Of a stretch of DNA of 64,000 nucleotides, positions 34,901 through 43,492 are shown piece after piece; within the stretch, counting starts at the first letter, position 1, and every line of letters begins with the position of its first letter. Source of the DNA: an uncultured Flavobacteriales bacterium (GTDB taxonomy: Bacteria; Bacteroidota; Bacteroidia; Flavobacteriales_G; Salibacteraceae); assembly GCA_943788725.1 (NCBI GenBank), contig CALSRJ010000005.1:186001-250000 (forward strand). The letters run 5' to 3'. The position numbers and the translations under genes are program-made. A model generated the notes under the pieces. It did not search any database. It was not told where the DNA came from and saw only the letters and a list, made by a program, of their open reading frames with translations.

Positions 34901-37696
34901 TTACTGCACAATCACCACTTGCTGAGCAGAGCCACGATCGGTGATAACGCGCAGCAAATACGTGCCAGCACGCGCCGCTTCGGATTGGACGCTTAGGCCT
35001 GAAGGCGACGTACGGAAGGTTACGGGAACCGAACGCCCGCTCACATCTATGAGCTGCACAGATTGAACCGAGTAGCTCGGATTGATCTCCACATGCATTG
35101 CACCCGCATTGGGATTCGGATAGACGAACATTGCGGGTTGATCTGTGACTTGAGCAATGCCCGTTGTAATGTCGGGAGTCTCCAATTCAACATCGGTATA
35201 CAGGCGATATTCCCCGGCGGCAAGTTCGAAGGCGTAGCTGCTTTCGGTCACTTCAATCGATGTTCCGGTGAAGTATTCGTACCACGTTCCTGTATGCTGG
35301 AAGGTTACGAGCGACGAAGTTTGGGCAACGTCAAAATTGCAAATGGTCACCACGTTCATGTTTGCATCGTTGAGCTTGATGCTTTTGGTTTGGGAAGCCG
35401 CAAAGAGGCTAAAGTCATCGGTAGCAAATACGCTGTGTTGTTCGCGCAGGGCGTTCATGGCTGCGTATACTTCAAAGAGGCGTTTGCGGTCGCTGTTTTC
35501 GAGGTAGTTCCAGCGAGGCGGCTTGGGAGAAAGTCGGCAGCCATTGCTGATCGATCCATTCTGGCATCGGTTGATGGAAAGGTCGTAACCCATTTCACCA
35601 AACTGCCAGATCATTTTGGGGCCGGGTGTACTCAAGAAATAGACCGCCGCTTGCTCCATGCGTGATAGGGCAATCCATGGTTTTCTGGTATTGTACGTGG
35701 CGGTCTCCTTGCCGAAGTTCAGGTTGCGGTACATCAGGCGCTCCTCGTCGTGGCTTTCCATGAAACTCACCAAATGGGGTTCGTCCCAGCCCCGGCTCAG
35801 GTACGAGGTGCCGGAAAGGCTTGCGCCAAATCCCATCGTGCATTCGTTGTAATCGTGATTGGCATTGCCCCAAAGCATGAAGCCTCTACTCGACAATTCC
35901 TTTTCTTCGGTGTTGCTGGCAAAGTGCTCTAAGATGATATGCACGGTACTGTCGATCTCCCAGACCTTCTCACCCATTCGGGTCAGGTTATATACGCGCG
36001 AAGAATCATACTGTCCCCAGAGCCCAACATTGCCCAAGGTATTGTTGCTGGTAAAGCCTTTGGAGAGGTCCATCCGGTAGCCGTCGATGTGGTATTCTTC
36101 TACCCAAAAGGCCATTACATCGTCCACGAATTTGCGGGTGTATTCGCTTTCGTGGTCCATGTCGTAGCCTACATTAAAGTCGTGGGCGGCGTCTTGGAGA
36201 AACCACGGGTTTTCTTCAGAAGGCTTGTATTCTCCAGCATCGAAGAACAAACGCACCAATGGGCTTTGGCCGAACGAATGATTCAACACCATGTCCAAAA
36301 TGATGGCGATGCCTTCGCGATGCGCTTCGTCGATGAGGGCTTTCAGATTTGCTTCGGTCCCGTAGTATTTGTCGGGGGCAAAGTAGAAACTCGGGTTGTA
36401 GCCCCAGCTGTTGTTGCCCTCGAATTCATTCACAGGCATGAGCTCGATGGCGTTGATTCCCAATTCTTTCAAGTAAGGCAGGGAGTCGATGACCGATTGG
36501 TAGCTGTGCTCGTCGGTAAAATCACGGATCAGCAATTCATAAATCCGCAAGTCTCCTGCGGCCGGACGTTCGTATTGGATGGAAGGATCCCAATCGTATT
36601 GGGGGCGATTGATGTGCAGGATGCTGACCGCCTCGTTGGTTTTTCCAGTCGGGTACGCAATCAGGTTCGGGTAGATGCTTTCGGAGATGAAAGGGTCGTT
36701 CCACGGATCGAGAATCTTGTGTGTGTACGGATCTGCGATGCGGATCATTTCCTCATCCACCGAGTATTGGTAGCGGTATTCCACGTCTGATTCCAGCCCC
36801 GTGATTTCGATCCAAAAGGCCGTAGTGTCCAGTGAGCGCTTCATCACGTACTGGTCGTTGATCTGCCAATCGTTGAAATCGCCGATCACATAGGCAAAGT
36901 CCTTGATGGGACACGTGAGTTTGAGGATGACCGTGCTGTCGTCGATGTAATTGGCGCCATCTTTCATGTTAGCTGGAATCGCTTCGTAAACGGTGGGTTC
37001 TTGAAAGACGTAATAGCTGCTATCGCGAACGACTTCGATGCCATCGGTGGCTTCTAGGATGATGGTGTGGCTGCCAGACCCGAAATCTTGCGAGTTGAGG
37101 TTGTAGGTCAATTCGGTCACGTTGCTGTCGGCGATCAGGAGGCTGTCGTCTAAGTAGATCTGCATCGTGCTCGGATCAGAAGCCAGCGCTTCCACCGGAA
37201 TGATTTCGTGGGATTGGAGGATGAAGACTTCTTCCATGGGTTGGTGTAAGATGGCGCCATAGCCATTGTACAGCGGCACGAAGATGTCGCCTCCAGCTGC
37301 CGTGCGGCCCACGATGGAGCCATCCGCGGTGCGAAATACAAAGGCCAAACTCAGCACTTCGGTTCCCCCTGGAAATCCGTAAAAATTAGATATGTCTATT
37401 TCAATCGAATGGATGTCATTGCCTTCCGCCGTCATCGCTACGTTGGCGTCTGCCGTGCCCCAATTGCCTTGGACGAATTTCCAGTCGGTGGGTCCTGAGC
37501 TCTCGGTGGTGATTAATCCTGCGTGGGCGTATATCTGAGGCTGTCCCACCAGTGCCCCGTTGCCTTGTGCAGCGTCGTAATAAACGATCACCGTATCCTC
37601 TTGGCTCGCGAAGAACGGGTCGAGCGTTACTTGCGCCAGACTCACTTGCGCGAGGGTTAAGGCAATGAAAATGAAACTATTTCGAAGGATTCCCAT
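34901..37696 (-). CDS. T9SS-exported GH13 alpha-amylase
   Basis: A 931-residue secreted starch-degrading enzyme. A signal peptide (MGILRNSFIFIALTLAQVSLA) is followed by one beta domain (about residues 20-140), further immunoglobulin-like linkers including a CBM48-like domain (FAYVIGDFNDWQI), and a GH13 catalytic barrel at about 360-760. GH13 sites seen are DMVLNHSFG, the nucleophile Asp in GYRMDLSKGF, the acid Glu in IILEHFASN, and ESHDEER. The C-terminus is a type IX sorting domain (FVYPNPNAGAMHVEI to the end), so it is exported across the outer membrane. I use the ATG at 37696; an upstream TTG at 37714 is weaker. An operator palindrome lies 46 bases upstream. Confidence 0.94.
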   Translation of the reverse strand: MGILRNSFIFIALTLAQVSLAQVTLDPFFASQEDTVIVYYDAAQGNGALVGQPQIYAHAGLITTESSGPTDWKFVQGNWGTADANVAMTAEGNDIHSIEIDISNFYGFPGGTEVLSLAFVFRTADGSIVGRTAAGGDIFVPLYNGYGAILHQPMEEVFILQSHEIIPVEALASDPSTMQIYLDDSLLIADSNVTELTYNLNSQDFGSGSHTIILEATDGIEVVRDSSYYVFQEPTVYEAIPANMKDGANYIDDSTVILKLTCPIKDFAYVIGDFNDWQINDQYVMKRSLDTTAFWIEITGLESDVEYRYQYSVDEEMIRIADPYTHKILDPWNDPFISESIYPNLIAYPTGKTNEAVSILHINRPQYDWDPSIQYERPAAGDLRIYELLIRDFTDEHSYQSVIDSLPYLKELGINAIELMPVNEFEGNNSWGYNPSFYFAPDKYYGTEANLKALIDEAHREGIAIILDMVLNHSFGQSPLVRLFFDAGEYKPSEENPWFLQDAAHDFNVGYDMDHESEYTRKFVDDVMAFWVEEYHIDGYRMDLSKGFTSNNTLGNVGLWGQYDSSRVYNLTRMGEKVWEIDSTVHIILEHFASNTEEKELSSRGFMLWGNANHDYNECTMGFGASLSGTSYLSRGWDEPHLVSFMESHDEERLMYRNLNFGKETATYNTRKPWIALSRMEQAAVYFLSTPGPKMIWQFGEMGYDLSINRCQNGSISNGCRLSPKPPRWNYLENSDRKRLFEVYAAMNALREQHSVFATDDFSLFAASQTKSIKLNDANMNVVTICNFDVAQTSSLVTFQHTGTWYEYFTGTSIEVTESSYAFELAAGEYRLYTDVELETPDITTGIAQVTDQPAMFVYPNPNAGAMHVEINPSYSVQSVQLIDVSGRSVPVTFRTSPSGLSVQSEAARAGTYLLRVITDRGSAQQVVIVQ

Positions 37697-37721
37697 GATC
37701 GGTAGACGTTGCAATTCACAT

Positions 37722-37729
37722 CAATGATA
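37722..37729 (-). promoter_or_regulatory. Candidate -7 element of the amylase gene
   Basis: On the minus strand TATCATTG matches TAnnTTTG except one base, 25 bases before the ATG and 12 bases after the operator. Confidence 0.4.
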
Positions 37730-37741
37730 GGGAAAAAATAT

Positions 37742-37764
37742 CTAAGTGTACAAAGTACACGAAG
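37742..37764. promoter_or_regulatory. Operator palindrome upstream of the amylase gene
   Basis: CTAAGTGT-ACAAAGT-ACACGAAG, the same 23-base layout as the zwf site with imperfect arms. It occupies the gap between the amylase gene and the stop of the regulator gene, both on the minus strand. Confidence 0.7.
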
Positions 37765-37765
37765 C

Positions 37766-38473
37766 CTATTTCTTACCTGAGCTGTACTTAAAGAGTTGGG
37801 CGGGCTTGTGATCCACACCGCTTTGTTTTTCATCCAAGGGCTGCAAAGTGTCAGACTTCTTCAGCTTCTTTCGGAAATTGCGTTTATCGAGCTGCACGCC
37901 CAGTACAATTTCATGGAGCTTTTGGAGCATGGTGAGGGTAAACTTCTTCGGAAGCAATTCGAAGGCGATGTTCTTGAATTCAAACTCTTCCCTCAATCGG
38001 GCTAGAGCTTCATTCACAATCTTGTTGTGGTCGAAGCCGAGCTCGGGGATTTCGCTCACGTTTTGCCAGATGACCTTTCCAGCAAAGGAGGCAGCTTCCG
38101 GGCGATACGCTTCCATTTTTACCAAGGAATAATAGGCCACCGTGATGACGCGCGCATCTGGGTTCTCTCGAACGGTGCGTAGCCATTCTTTGTCCTTTAG
38201 GTTGTTCACCCTGTCTGGATCGCCAAAGGCCCTGAATTGCTTGAGGTAGATTCCTTCCAAATGGGTCAATTCCTTCAAGATGCGCGTGGCAGATTCATCG
38301 AGGTTTTCATCTTGCAGCACAAGGTCACCCGGCAGGGCTAGCTGTGGTGCGAAATCCCCGGATGTACGCTGTTCGATCAGCAACACCTTCAGCTGCTCTT
38401 CGTCGAAACCGAAGACTACACAGTCAACCGAAACGTTCGGATTAGAAGGTCTAGATGGGTGCTTATCCGCCAT
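37766..38473 (-). CDS. NrtR-type (Nudix-derived) regulator of the alpha-glucan/glucose island
   Basis: A 235-residue cytoplasmic regulator. A Nudix-fold domain (about residues 10-145, NVSVDCVVFGFDEEQLKVLL) precedes a winged helix (about 155-220; AFELLPKKFTLTMLQKLHEI, LDKRNFRKKLKKSDTL). The Nudix box has lost its catalytic glutamates (GDLVLQDENLDESATRILKE), so it should sense a ligand rather than hydrolyse one. It is a paralog of the protein at 19476-20225. It sits between the amylase and gap genes with copies of the 23-base palindrome on both sides. I infer that it binds all four copies. The operator overlaps promoter elements, which favours repression relieved by a sugar ligand. Confidence 0.9.
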   Translation of the reverse strand: MADKHPSRPSNPNVSVDCVVFGFDEEQLKVLLIEQRTSGDFAPQLALPGDLVLQDENLDESATRILKELTHLEGIYLKQFRAFGDPDRVNNLKDKEWLRTVRENPDARVITVAYYSLVKMEAYRPEAASFAGKVIWQNVSEIPELGFDHNKIVNEALARLREEFEFKNIAFELLPKKFTLTMLQKLHEIVLGVQLDKRNFRKKLKKSDTLQPLDEKQSGVDHKPAQLFKYSSGKK

Positions 38474-38499
38474 GGTCAGGTGGGTTGATTCAGGTGAGA

Positions 38500-38532
38500 C
38501 AAAGATAACTCTTGAGGATGTGAAGGTACAAA
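38500..38532 (-). promoter_or_regulatory. Promoter of the NrtR-type regulator gene
   Basis: On the minus strand TTTG (38532-38529), exactly 21 bases, and TATCTTTG (38507-38500) form a full-consensus Bacteroidota promoter 27 bases before the ATG. The operator at 38540 begins 7 bases upstream of the -33. Confidence 0.7.
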
Positions 38533-38539
38533 ATCATGA

Positions 38540-38562
38540 CTAAGTGTACAAAATACACTAAG
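38540..38562. promoter_or_regulatory. Operator palindrome between the regulator and gap genes
   Basis: CTAAGTGT-ACAAAAT-ACACTAAG; the right arm and most of the spacer match the zwf site. It could serve both divergent genes: it lies 6 bases before the gap -7 and 7 bases upstream of the regulator's -33. Confidence 0.78.
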
Positions 38563-38568
38563 ATTACT

Positions 38569-38576
38569 TACTATTG
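38569..38576 (+). promoter_or_regulatory. -7 element of the gap-maltose operon
   Basis: TACTATTG, one mismatch to TAnnTTTG, starts 6 bases after the operator, the same spacing as at zwf. Confidence 0.45.
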
Positions 38577-38597
38577 CTTATTGAAAGTAATAAAGAC

Positions 38598-39584
38598 ATG
38601 AAAAGACTAGCCATCAATGGTTTTGGACGCATCGGAAGACATGTGATGCGCATGCTGATAGAAGACAAGAATGTAGAAGTAGTAGCGATCAACGATTTGG
38701 TTGATCCGAAAATGTTGGCGCATTTGCTTGAGTTTGATACGGTCTATGGGCCGGTTCGAGGCCATGAGATTTCCGCCAATTCCAATGCCATCATTATAGA
38801 TGGAAAGGAGATCCGTGTTTTTGCTTCGAAAGACCCATCGGCGCTTCCGTGGAAGGAATTGGAAGTAGACGTGGTACTCGAGTGCTCCGGAAAGTTTCGC
38901 GACAGAGAAGGTGCAGGATTGCACTTGCAGGCGGGAGCGAAGAAAGTCCTCATCTCCGCTCCGGCAGGGGGTGATATCAAAAACATCGTCTTCGGTGTGA
39001 ATGACCAAGACATCAAAGCAGAAGACGACGTCGTTTCGGCAGCCTCTTGCACCACCAATTGCTTGGCGCCGATGATGCACGTGCTCCATGAGAATTTTAA
39101 GATTGAAAAGGGGTACATCGCTACGACGCACGCCTATACCGGTGACCAACGATTGTTGGATGCTCCGCATTCTGATTTTCGTCGCGCACGAGCGGCGGCG
39201 GTCAATATGGTGCCTACCTCCACAGGAGCGGCTAAAGCCATTGGAAAAGTCATCCCAGCGCTAGCGGGAAAGTTGGATGGAAGTGCCATTCGCGTCCCAG
39301 TGCCATCCGGATCTCTGACCGAGGCGACCATCTTGATCGACGGCGAAACTACCGCGGAGGAAGTGAATGCTATGATGAAGAAATCCGCAGAAGGGCCGCT
39401 TGCAGGAGTGTTAGAATTCTCAGTTAAGCCCTTGGTGTCTTCAGACATCCTCGGAAACCATCACTCGTGCATATTCGACAGTGAATTGACGCGAGCCAAC
39501 GGGAATTTGATCCGCATCTTCGGATGGTATGACAACGAGGTGGGATACTCATCCCGTATGATCGATGTGCTCAAACTCCTCTGA
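38598..39584 (+). CDS. gap: Glyceraldehyde-3-phosphate dehydrogenase
   Basis: A 328-residue enzyme oxidising glyceraldehyde 3-phosphate to 1,3-bisphosphoglycerate. The Rossmann start AINGFGRIGRHVMRM, the catalytic Cys151 in SAASCTTNCLAPM, the STGAAKAIGKVIPAL stretch and WYDNEVGYSSRM are all present. Aspartate in AINDLVDPKML suggests NAD preference. I start at the ATG at 38598 (MKRLAINGFG), which fits the family; a TTG at 38574 would add eight residues. It is the first gene of a sugar-catabolic operon and not part of a glycolytic cluster, which suggests a dedicated copy for triose phosphate made by eda. No second gap gene is in the window. Confidence 0.95.
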   Translation: MKRLAINGFGRIGRHVMRMLIEDKNVEVVAINDLVDPKMLAHLLEFDTVYGPVRGHEISANSNAIIIDGKEIRVFASKDPSALPWKELEVDVVLECSGKFRDREGAGLHLQAGAKKVLISAPAGGDIKNIVFGVNDQDIKAEDDVVSAASCTTNCLAPMMHVLHENFKIEKGYIATTHAYTGDQRLLDAPHSDFRRARAAAVNMVPTSTGAAKAIGKVIPALAGKLDGSAIRVPVPSGSLTEATILIDGETTAEEVNAMMKKSAEGPLAGVLEFSVKPLVSSDILGNHHSCIFDSELTRANGNLIRIFGWYDNEVGYSSRMIDVLKLL

Positions 39585-39622
39585 ACCAACCCTACGTTAA
39601 TCAAGTCAGACAGAATCCATCT

Positions 39623-40489
39623 ATGATAGCCATTGCAGAAAGTGGATCTACCAAATGCGATTGGGCCCTACTCAACGAGCAGGGAACGGTTGTTAAAGAA
39701 TTTAAGACCCAAGGATTCAATCCATATTTTCATTCCACCGCCTTTGTCTCCGATACCTTGCAACAATGCGAGGACGTGAAAGCCATCAGGGAGGAAATCA
39801 CGACCCTTTATTTTTATGGAGCAGGGTGTTCCAGCCCAGAACTGAACGACATGATCCTGCGCGGATTGGAGGAAGTTTTCACCAATGCCAAGATCAGCGT
39901 AGACCATGACCTCGTTGCAGCTGCTTATTCCTTGTACGAAGGCGAACCCGTCATTTGCTGCATCATTGGAACGGGATCTAACTCTTGCTTTTTTGACGGT
40001 GAAAGCGTAAGTGAATTGGTGCCTGCATTGGGCTTCATCCTAGGTGACGAGGCGAGCGGCAGTTACTACGGTAAAAAGCTCTTGGCAGATTTCTTCTACC
40101 AGCGCTTGCCTTCGGAGATGTGCCATGATTTCAAGGAGCGCTACGACTTGACTTGGAGCGATACCTTGAACAAGATTTACAGTAACGTGCACGCCAATGT
40201 GTACCTTGCTTCGTTCATGCGTTTCATTGCCGATCATAAAGAAAACCCCTACGTCAAGGAGATGATCCGTGAAGGCATGGCGCGTTTCATCGATATCCAT
40301 GTGACCCATTTCCCAGAATTCCACAAGTACAAAGTCGGATTCGTAGGTTCCATTGCCTTCCTATTCGAAGACATCTTGCGCGAAGAATTGGAGAAGCGCG
40401 ACTGCCAGCCCGGTCGCATCATCAAACACCCGGTCCAGAACTTGATCGATTATCACATCCGTCATAAGCAAATCCTGACCGTAGCTTGA
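39623..40489 (+). CDS. BadF/BadG-type sugar kinase (candidate glucokinase)
   Basis: A 288-residue ASKHA-fold kinase of the group usually annotated as N-acetylglucosamine kinase or BadF/BadG ATPase in Bacteroidota. The phosphate-1 loop AIAESGSTKCDWALL is at the N-terminus, with CCIIGTGSNSCFFDGE near residue 115 and the family signature LGFILGDEASGSYYGKKLL near 140. It follows gap by 38 bases and precedes beta-phosphoglucomutase by 3. Maltose phosphorylase and the amylases in this operon release free glucose, and no other hexokinase is present here, so I infer glucose as a substrate. The specificity cannot be read from the sequence. Confidence 0.82.
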   Translation: MIAIAESGSTKCDWALLNEQGTVVKEFKTQGFNPYFHSTAFVSDTLQQCEDVKAIREEITTLYFYGAGCSSPELNDMILRGLEEVFTNAKISVDHDLVAAAYSLYEGEPVICCIIGTGSNSCFFDGESVSELVPALGFILGDEASGSYYGKKLLADFFYQRLPSEMCHDFKERYDLTWSDTLNKIYSNVHANVYLASFMRFIADHKENPYVKEMIREGMARFIDIHVTHFPEFHKYKVGFVGSIAFLFEDILREELEKRDCQPGRIIKHPVQNLIDYHIRHKQILTVA

Positions 40490-40492
40490 TCC

Positions 40493-41167
40493 ATGCGTGC
40501 CGAAGTGCATATCAACCCAGATCAAGTCGGATTTCTATTTGACTTGGATGGAGTGTTGGTAGACACGGCACGTTTTCACTTTCAAGCCTGGCGACAACTT
40601 GCACAAGAACTCGGGTCGGACTTCACCGAAGCACAAAACGAGCAGCTCAAAGGCGTCAGTCGAAAAGAAAGCTTGGAAAAAATCTTGAATTGGGGAGGAA
40701 TCCGTTTGAACAAGCAAGATTTCGAGCATTACATGGCCTTGAAGAATGAGTGGTACCTTGAATTGGTGCGCACCTTAACGCCAAGCGATATTCTTCCTGG
40801 AGCTGAAGCTTTCTTGATAGAAGCCCGCAATCAAGGCATTGGCATAGCACTGGGATCTGCGAGTAAGAACGCCGTCTTGATCCTCGAACAACTCAAGATC
40901 GACCACCTGTTGGATGCGGTTATCGACGGAACTCAAGTGGAAAGATCCAAACCTCATCCAGAGGTCTTTCTCAAAGGGGCTCGAGCCCTAGGAAAGGAAC
41001 CCGCGCATTGCGTTGTATTTGAAGACGCCGTTGCCGGAATTGAGGCCGCAAAGGCCGGAGGTATGCGTTCGATTGGTATTGGTACAGATGATAACTTAGG
41101 CGAAGCCGATTTGGTGCGCGCATCCTTGGCAGAGGTAAACGTGGAAGAAGCATTGAACATCCTATGA
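40493..41167 (+). CDS. pgmB: Beta-phosphoglucomutase
   Basis: A 224-residue HAD-superfamily mutase converting beta-glucose 1-phosphate to glucose 6-phosphate. HAD motif I is FLFDLDGVLVDT with the phospho-accepting Asp17 and the general acid/base Asp19. The helical cap holds GVSRKESLEKIL, a beta-PGM substrate-binding signature. Motif II is LGSAS and motif III/IV KPHPEVFLKG with FEDAVAGIEAAKAGG. The gene overlaps the GH65 phosphorylase gene (ATGA), which makes the beta-glucose 1-phosphate it uses. Confidence 0.94.
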   Translation: MRAEVHINPDQVGFLFDLDGVLVDTARFHFQAWRQLAQELGSDFTEAQNEQLKGVSRKESLEKILNWGGIRLNKQDFEHYMALKNEWYLELVRTLTPSDILPGAEAFLIEARNQGIGIALGSASKNAVLILEQLKIDHLLDAVIDGTQVERSKPHPEVFLKGARALGKEPAHCVVFEDAVAGIEAAKAGGMRSIGIGTDDNLGEADLVRASLAEVNVEEALNIL

Positions 41168-43488
41168 ACCCGATCAGTGACTTGATAGAAAAGGATCCTT
41201 GGCGGATCGTGCAGAAAGGATTCTCAGACGAGAACAACCGGAAGTATGAGAGCCTTTTGAGCATTGGCAACGGCCACATGGGCCAACGCGCAACGTTCGA
41301 AGAGGAATACACGGGATCTACCCACTCCGGCAGCTACATGGCTGGCATTTACTACCCAGACAAAACCCGCGTCGGTTGGTGGAAAAACGGGTACCCAGAA
41401 TACTTCGCCAAGGTCATCAACGCCACCAATTGGATCGGTATCTCCTTCAAATTCAACGACGAAAAGTTAGACCTAGCAACGGCAAAGGTCAGCGACTTTG
41501 AGCGCGTATTAGACATGCGAACGGGTATCCTGACCAGGAGCTTCATTGCTGCCATGCAAAACGGCGTGAAGGTGCAAGTGGCTGCGAAGCGCTTCTGTTC
41601 CATGGCAGAGCGCGAGGTCGGCGTTGTAGAATACGAATGCACCGTGCTCGATGGGGAAGGCGACCTTCAGATCGAGCCTTTCCTCGATGGAGATGTGCTC
41701 AACGAAGATTCTAACTACGACATGAAGTTTTGGGAGGAAACCAAAAAGCACACGGGCAACAACGAAGCCTACCTAGAGATGAAAACCAAAAAGCTCGACT
41801 TCTACCTAGGATCAGCGATGAAGTTTTATCTCTATAAGAACCAAAAGGAGATGCCCTTTAAGGGCTACGAGCAACTCAGAAAGAAATACGCTGGTGTTGT
41901 CCTGAAGAAGTCTTTCGAACCGGGGGATGTCTTCAAGGTGGAAAAGCTTGTGGCCAACTGCACGTCTCGCGATTACAACACAGCCGAAATCGAAGAGAGA
42001 TGCCATGATGCGATTGCGCGCGCACATTCGCAGGGAAGCGCCAAGTTGGAGGCAGATCATGTGGCCCAATGGACACAGACCTGGAAGGATTGTGACATTG
42101 TGATCGAAGGTGACGTAGCTTCTCAGCAAGCCATCCGTTTCAACATCTTTCAACTCTACCAAACCTATACGGGCCATGATCCGCGCCTTAACATCGGCCC
42201 CAAAGGATTCACCGGCGAGAAGTACGGAGGAAGCACGTACTGGGATACCGAAGCATATTGCCTCCCCTTTTACATGGCCACGACACATCAAGATGTAGCG
42301 CGTACTCTCTTGGTGTATCGATACAAGCACTTGCCCAAGGCCATCGAGAACGCCGAGAAATTGGGATTCAAGGATGGCGCGGCCCTCTATCCGATGGTGA
42401 CGATGAACGGAGAAGAGTGCCACAACGAGTGGGAGATCACCTTCGAAGAGATCCACCGGAATGGAGCCATTGCCTATGCGATTTACAATTACGTCAACCA
42501 CACACAAGACCGGGTTTACCTGGCTGAATATGGGTTTGAAGTATTGGTAGGCATTGCCCGTTTTTGGGCACAGCGGGTGAATTGGAGCGAAGCCAAGCAG
42601 CAGTATGTCATGCTGGGCGTTACCGGTCCGAATGAATACGAGAACAACGTCAACAACAACTGGTACTCGAACTACCTCGCAGCATGGTGCTTGCGCTATA
42701 CGCTAGAAGTGGCTCAGTACCTGAAGGAATCGCACAGCAACGAGTTCAAGACCCTTTGCCAAAAACTTTCATTCGATCTAGAGAAGAGTGCCGAAGTGTG
42801 GATGCACATTTCAGACAACATGCACTACCCGAAGATGGAGGACGGCAATGTCTATTTGCAGCAGGAAGGATATTTAGACAAGGAAAACATCACGTGCGCC
42901 GATATTCCGCTCAGCGAACGGCCGCTCAATCAGAAATGGTCGTGGGACCGCATCCTTCGTTCCCCCTTCATCAAGCAGGCCGATGTGTTGCAGGGCTTTT
43001 ATTTCTTCGCCGATCATTTCAGCTTGGAGGAGCTCAAAGCCAATTTTGACTACTACGAGCCGAGAACGGTCCACGAATCTTCGCTTTCTCCATGTATCCA
43101 TTCCGTCCTTGCCAGCAAATTGGGCTACCTCGATAAAGCCTACGACATGTTTCTCCGAACGTCGCGACTCGATTTGGACGATTACAACCGCGAAGTACAC
43201 GAAGGACTGCACATTACCAGCATGGCCGGTACTTGGATTGCGCTTGTTCAGGGCTTCGGAGGAATGGGCTTAGAGGATGATGGATTGTGTTTTCGCCCCT
43301 ACCTTCCGAAGCAGTGGAAGGGCTACGCCTTCAGCATTGTGTTTAGAGGAGTGCGCGTTTCCGTCCATTGCGACATTGCCCGCATCCAACTCACGTCCAA
43401 TGGACCCATCGAGGTCAAAGTGTGGAATGACGTGATTACCTTGGATGGAAAACAAGCGATTGAAGTACCTACGAAAGCCATCGTATGA
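41164..43488 (+). CDS. GH65 maltose phosphorylase (disaccharide phosphorylase)
   Basis: A 774-residue cytoplasmic GH65 enzyme with no signal peptide. It should split maltose with phosphate into glucose and beta-glucose 1-phosphate. Domains are an N-terminal beta-sandwich (about residues 1-270), an (alpha/alpha)6 barrel (about 320-700) and a C-terminal beta cap. The region NEWEITFEEIHRNGA near residue 428 holds the family's catalytic acid, and RTVHESSLSPCIHSVLASK binds phosphate. Kojibiose or trehalose phosphorylase activity is possible within the family, but the surrounding GH13 genes favour maltose. It is coupled to pgmB and followed by two GH13 genes. Confidence 0.92.
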   Translation: MNPISDLIEKDPWRIVQKGFSDENNRKYESLLSIGNGHMGQRATFEEEYTGSTHSGSYMAGIYYPDKTRVGWWKNGYPEYFAKVINATNWIGISFKFNDEKLDLATAKVSDFERVLDMRTGILTRSFIAAMQNGVKVQVAAKRFCSMAEREVGVVEYECTVLDGEGDLQIEPFLDGDVLNEDSNYDMKFWEETKKHTGNNEAYLEMKTKKLDFYLGSAMKFYLYKNQKEMPFKGYEQLRKKYAGVVLKKSFEPGDVFKVEKLVANCTSRDYNTAEIEERCHDAIARAHSQGSAKLEADHVAQWTQTWKDCDIVIEGDVASQQAIRFNIFQLYQTYTGHDPRLNIGPKGFTGEKYGGSTYWDTEAYCLPFYMATTHQDVARTLLVYRYKHLPKAIENAEKLGFKDGAALYPMVTMNGEECHNEWEITFEEIHRNGAIAYAIYNYVNHTQDRVYLAEYGFEVLVGIARFWAQRVNWSEAKQQYVMLGVTGPNEYENNVNNNWYSNYLAAWCLRYTLEVAQYLKESHSNEFKTLCQKLSFDLEKSAEVWMHISDNMHYPKMEDGNVYLQQEGYLDKENITCADIPLSERPLNQKWSWDRILRSPFIKQADVLQGFYFFADHFSLEELKANFDYYEPRTVHESSLSPCIHSVLASKLGYLDKAYDMFLRTSRLDLDDYNREVHEGLHITSMAGTWIALVQGFGGMGLEDDGLCFRPYLPKQWKGYAFSIVFRGVRVSVHCDIARIQLTSNGPIEVKVWNDVITLDGKQAIEVPTKAIV

Positions 43489-43492
43489 TTTA

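Noticed and set aside
35939-36790. A 283-codon open frame on the plus strand inside the amylase gene
   Set aside because: It lies antisense to a clear GH13 catalytic domain, has no recognisable motif, and long antisense frames are common in coding sequence of this composition.
41812-42507. A 231-codon minus-strand open frame inside the GH65 gene
   Set aside because: The plus-strand frame carries intact GH65 catalytic motifs over the same bases; the antisense protein has no family features.
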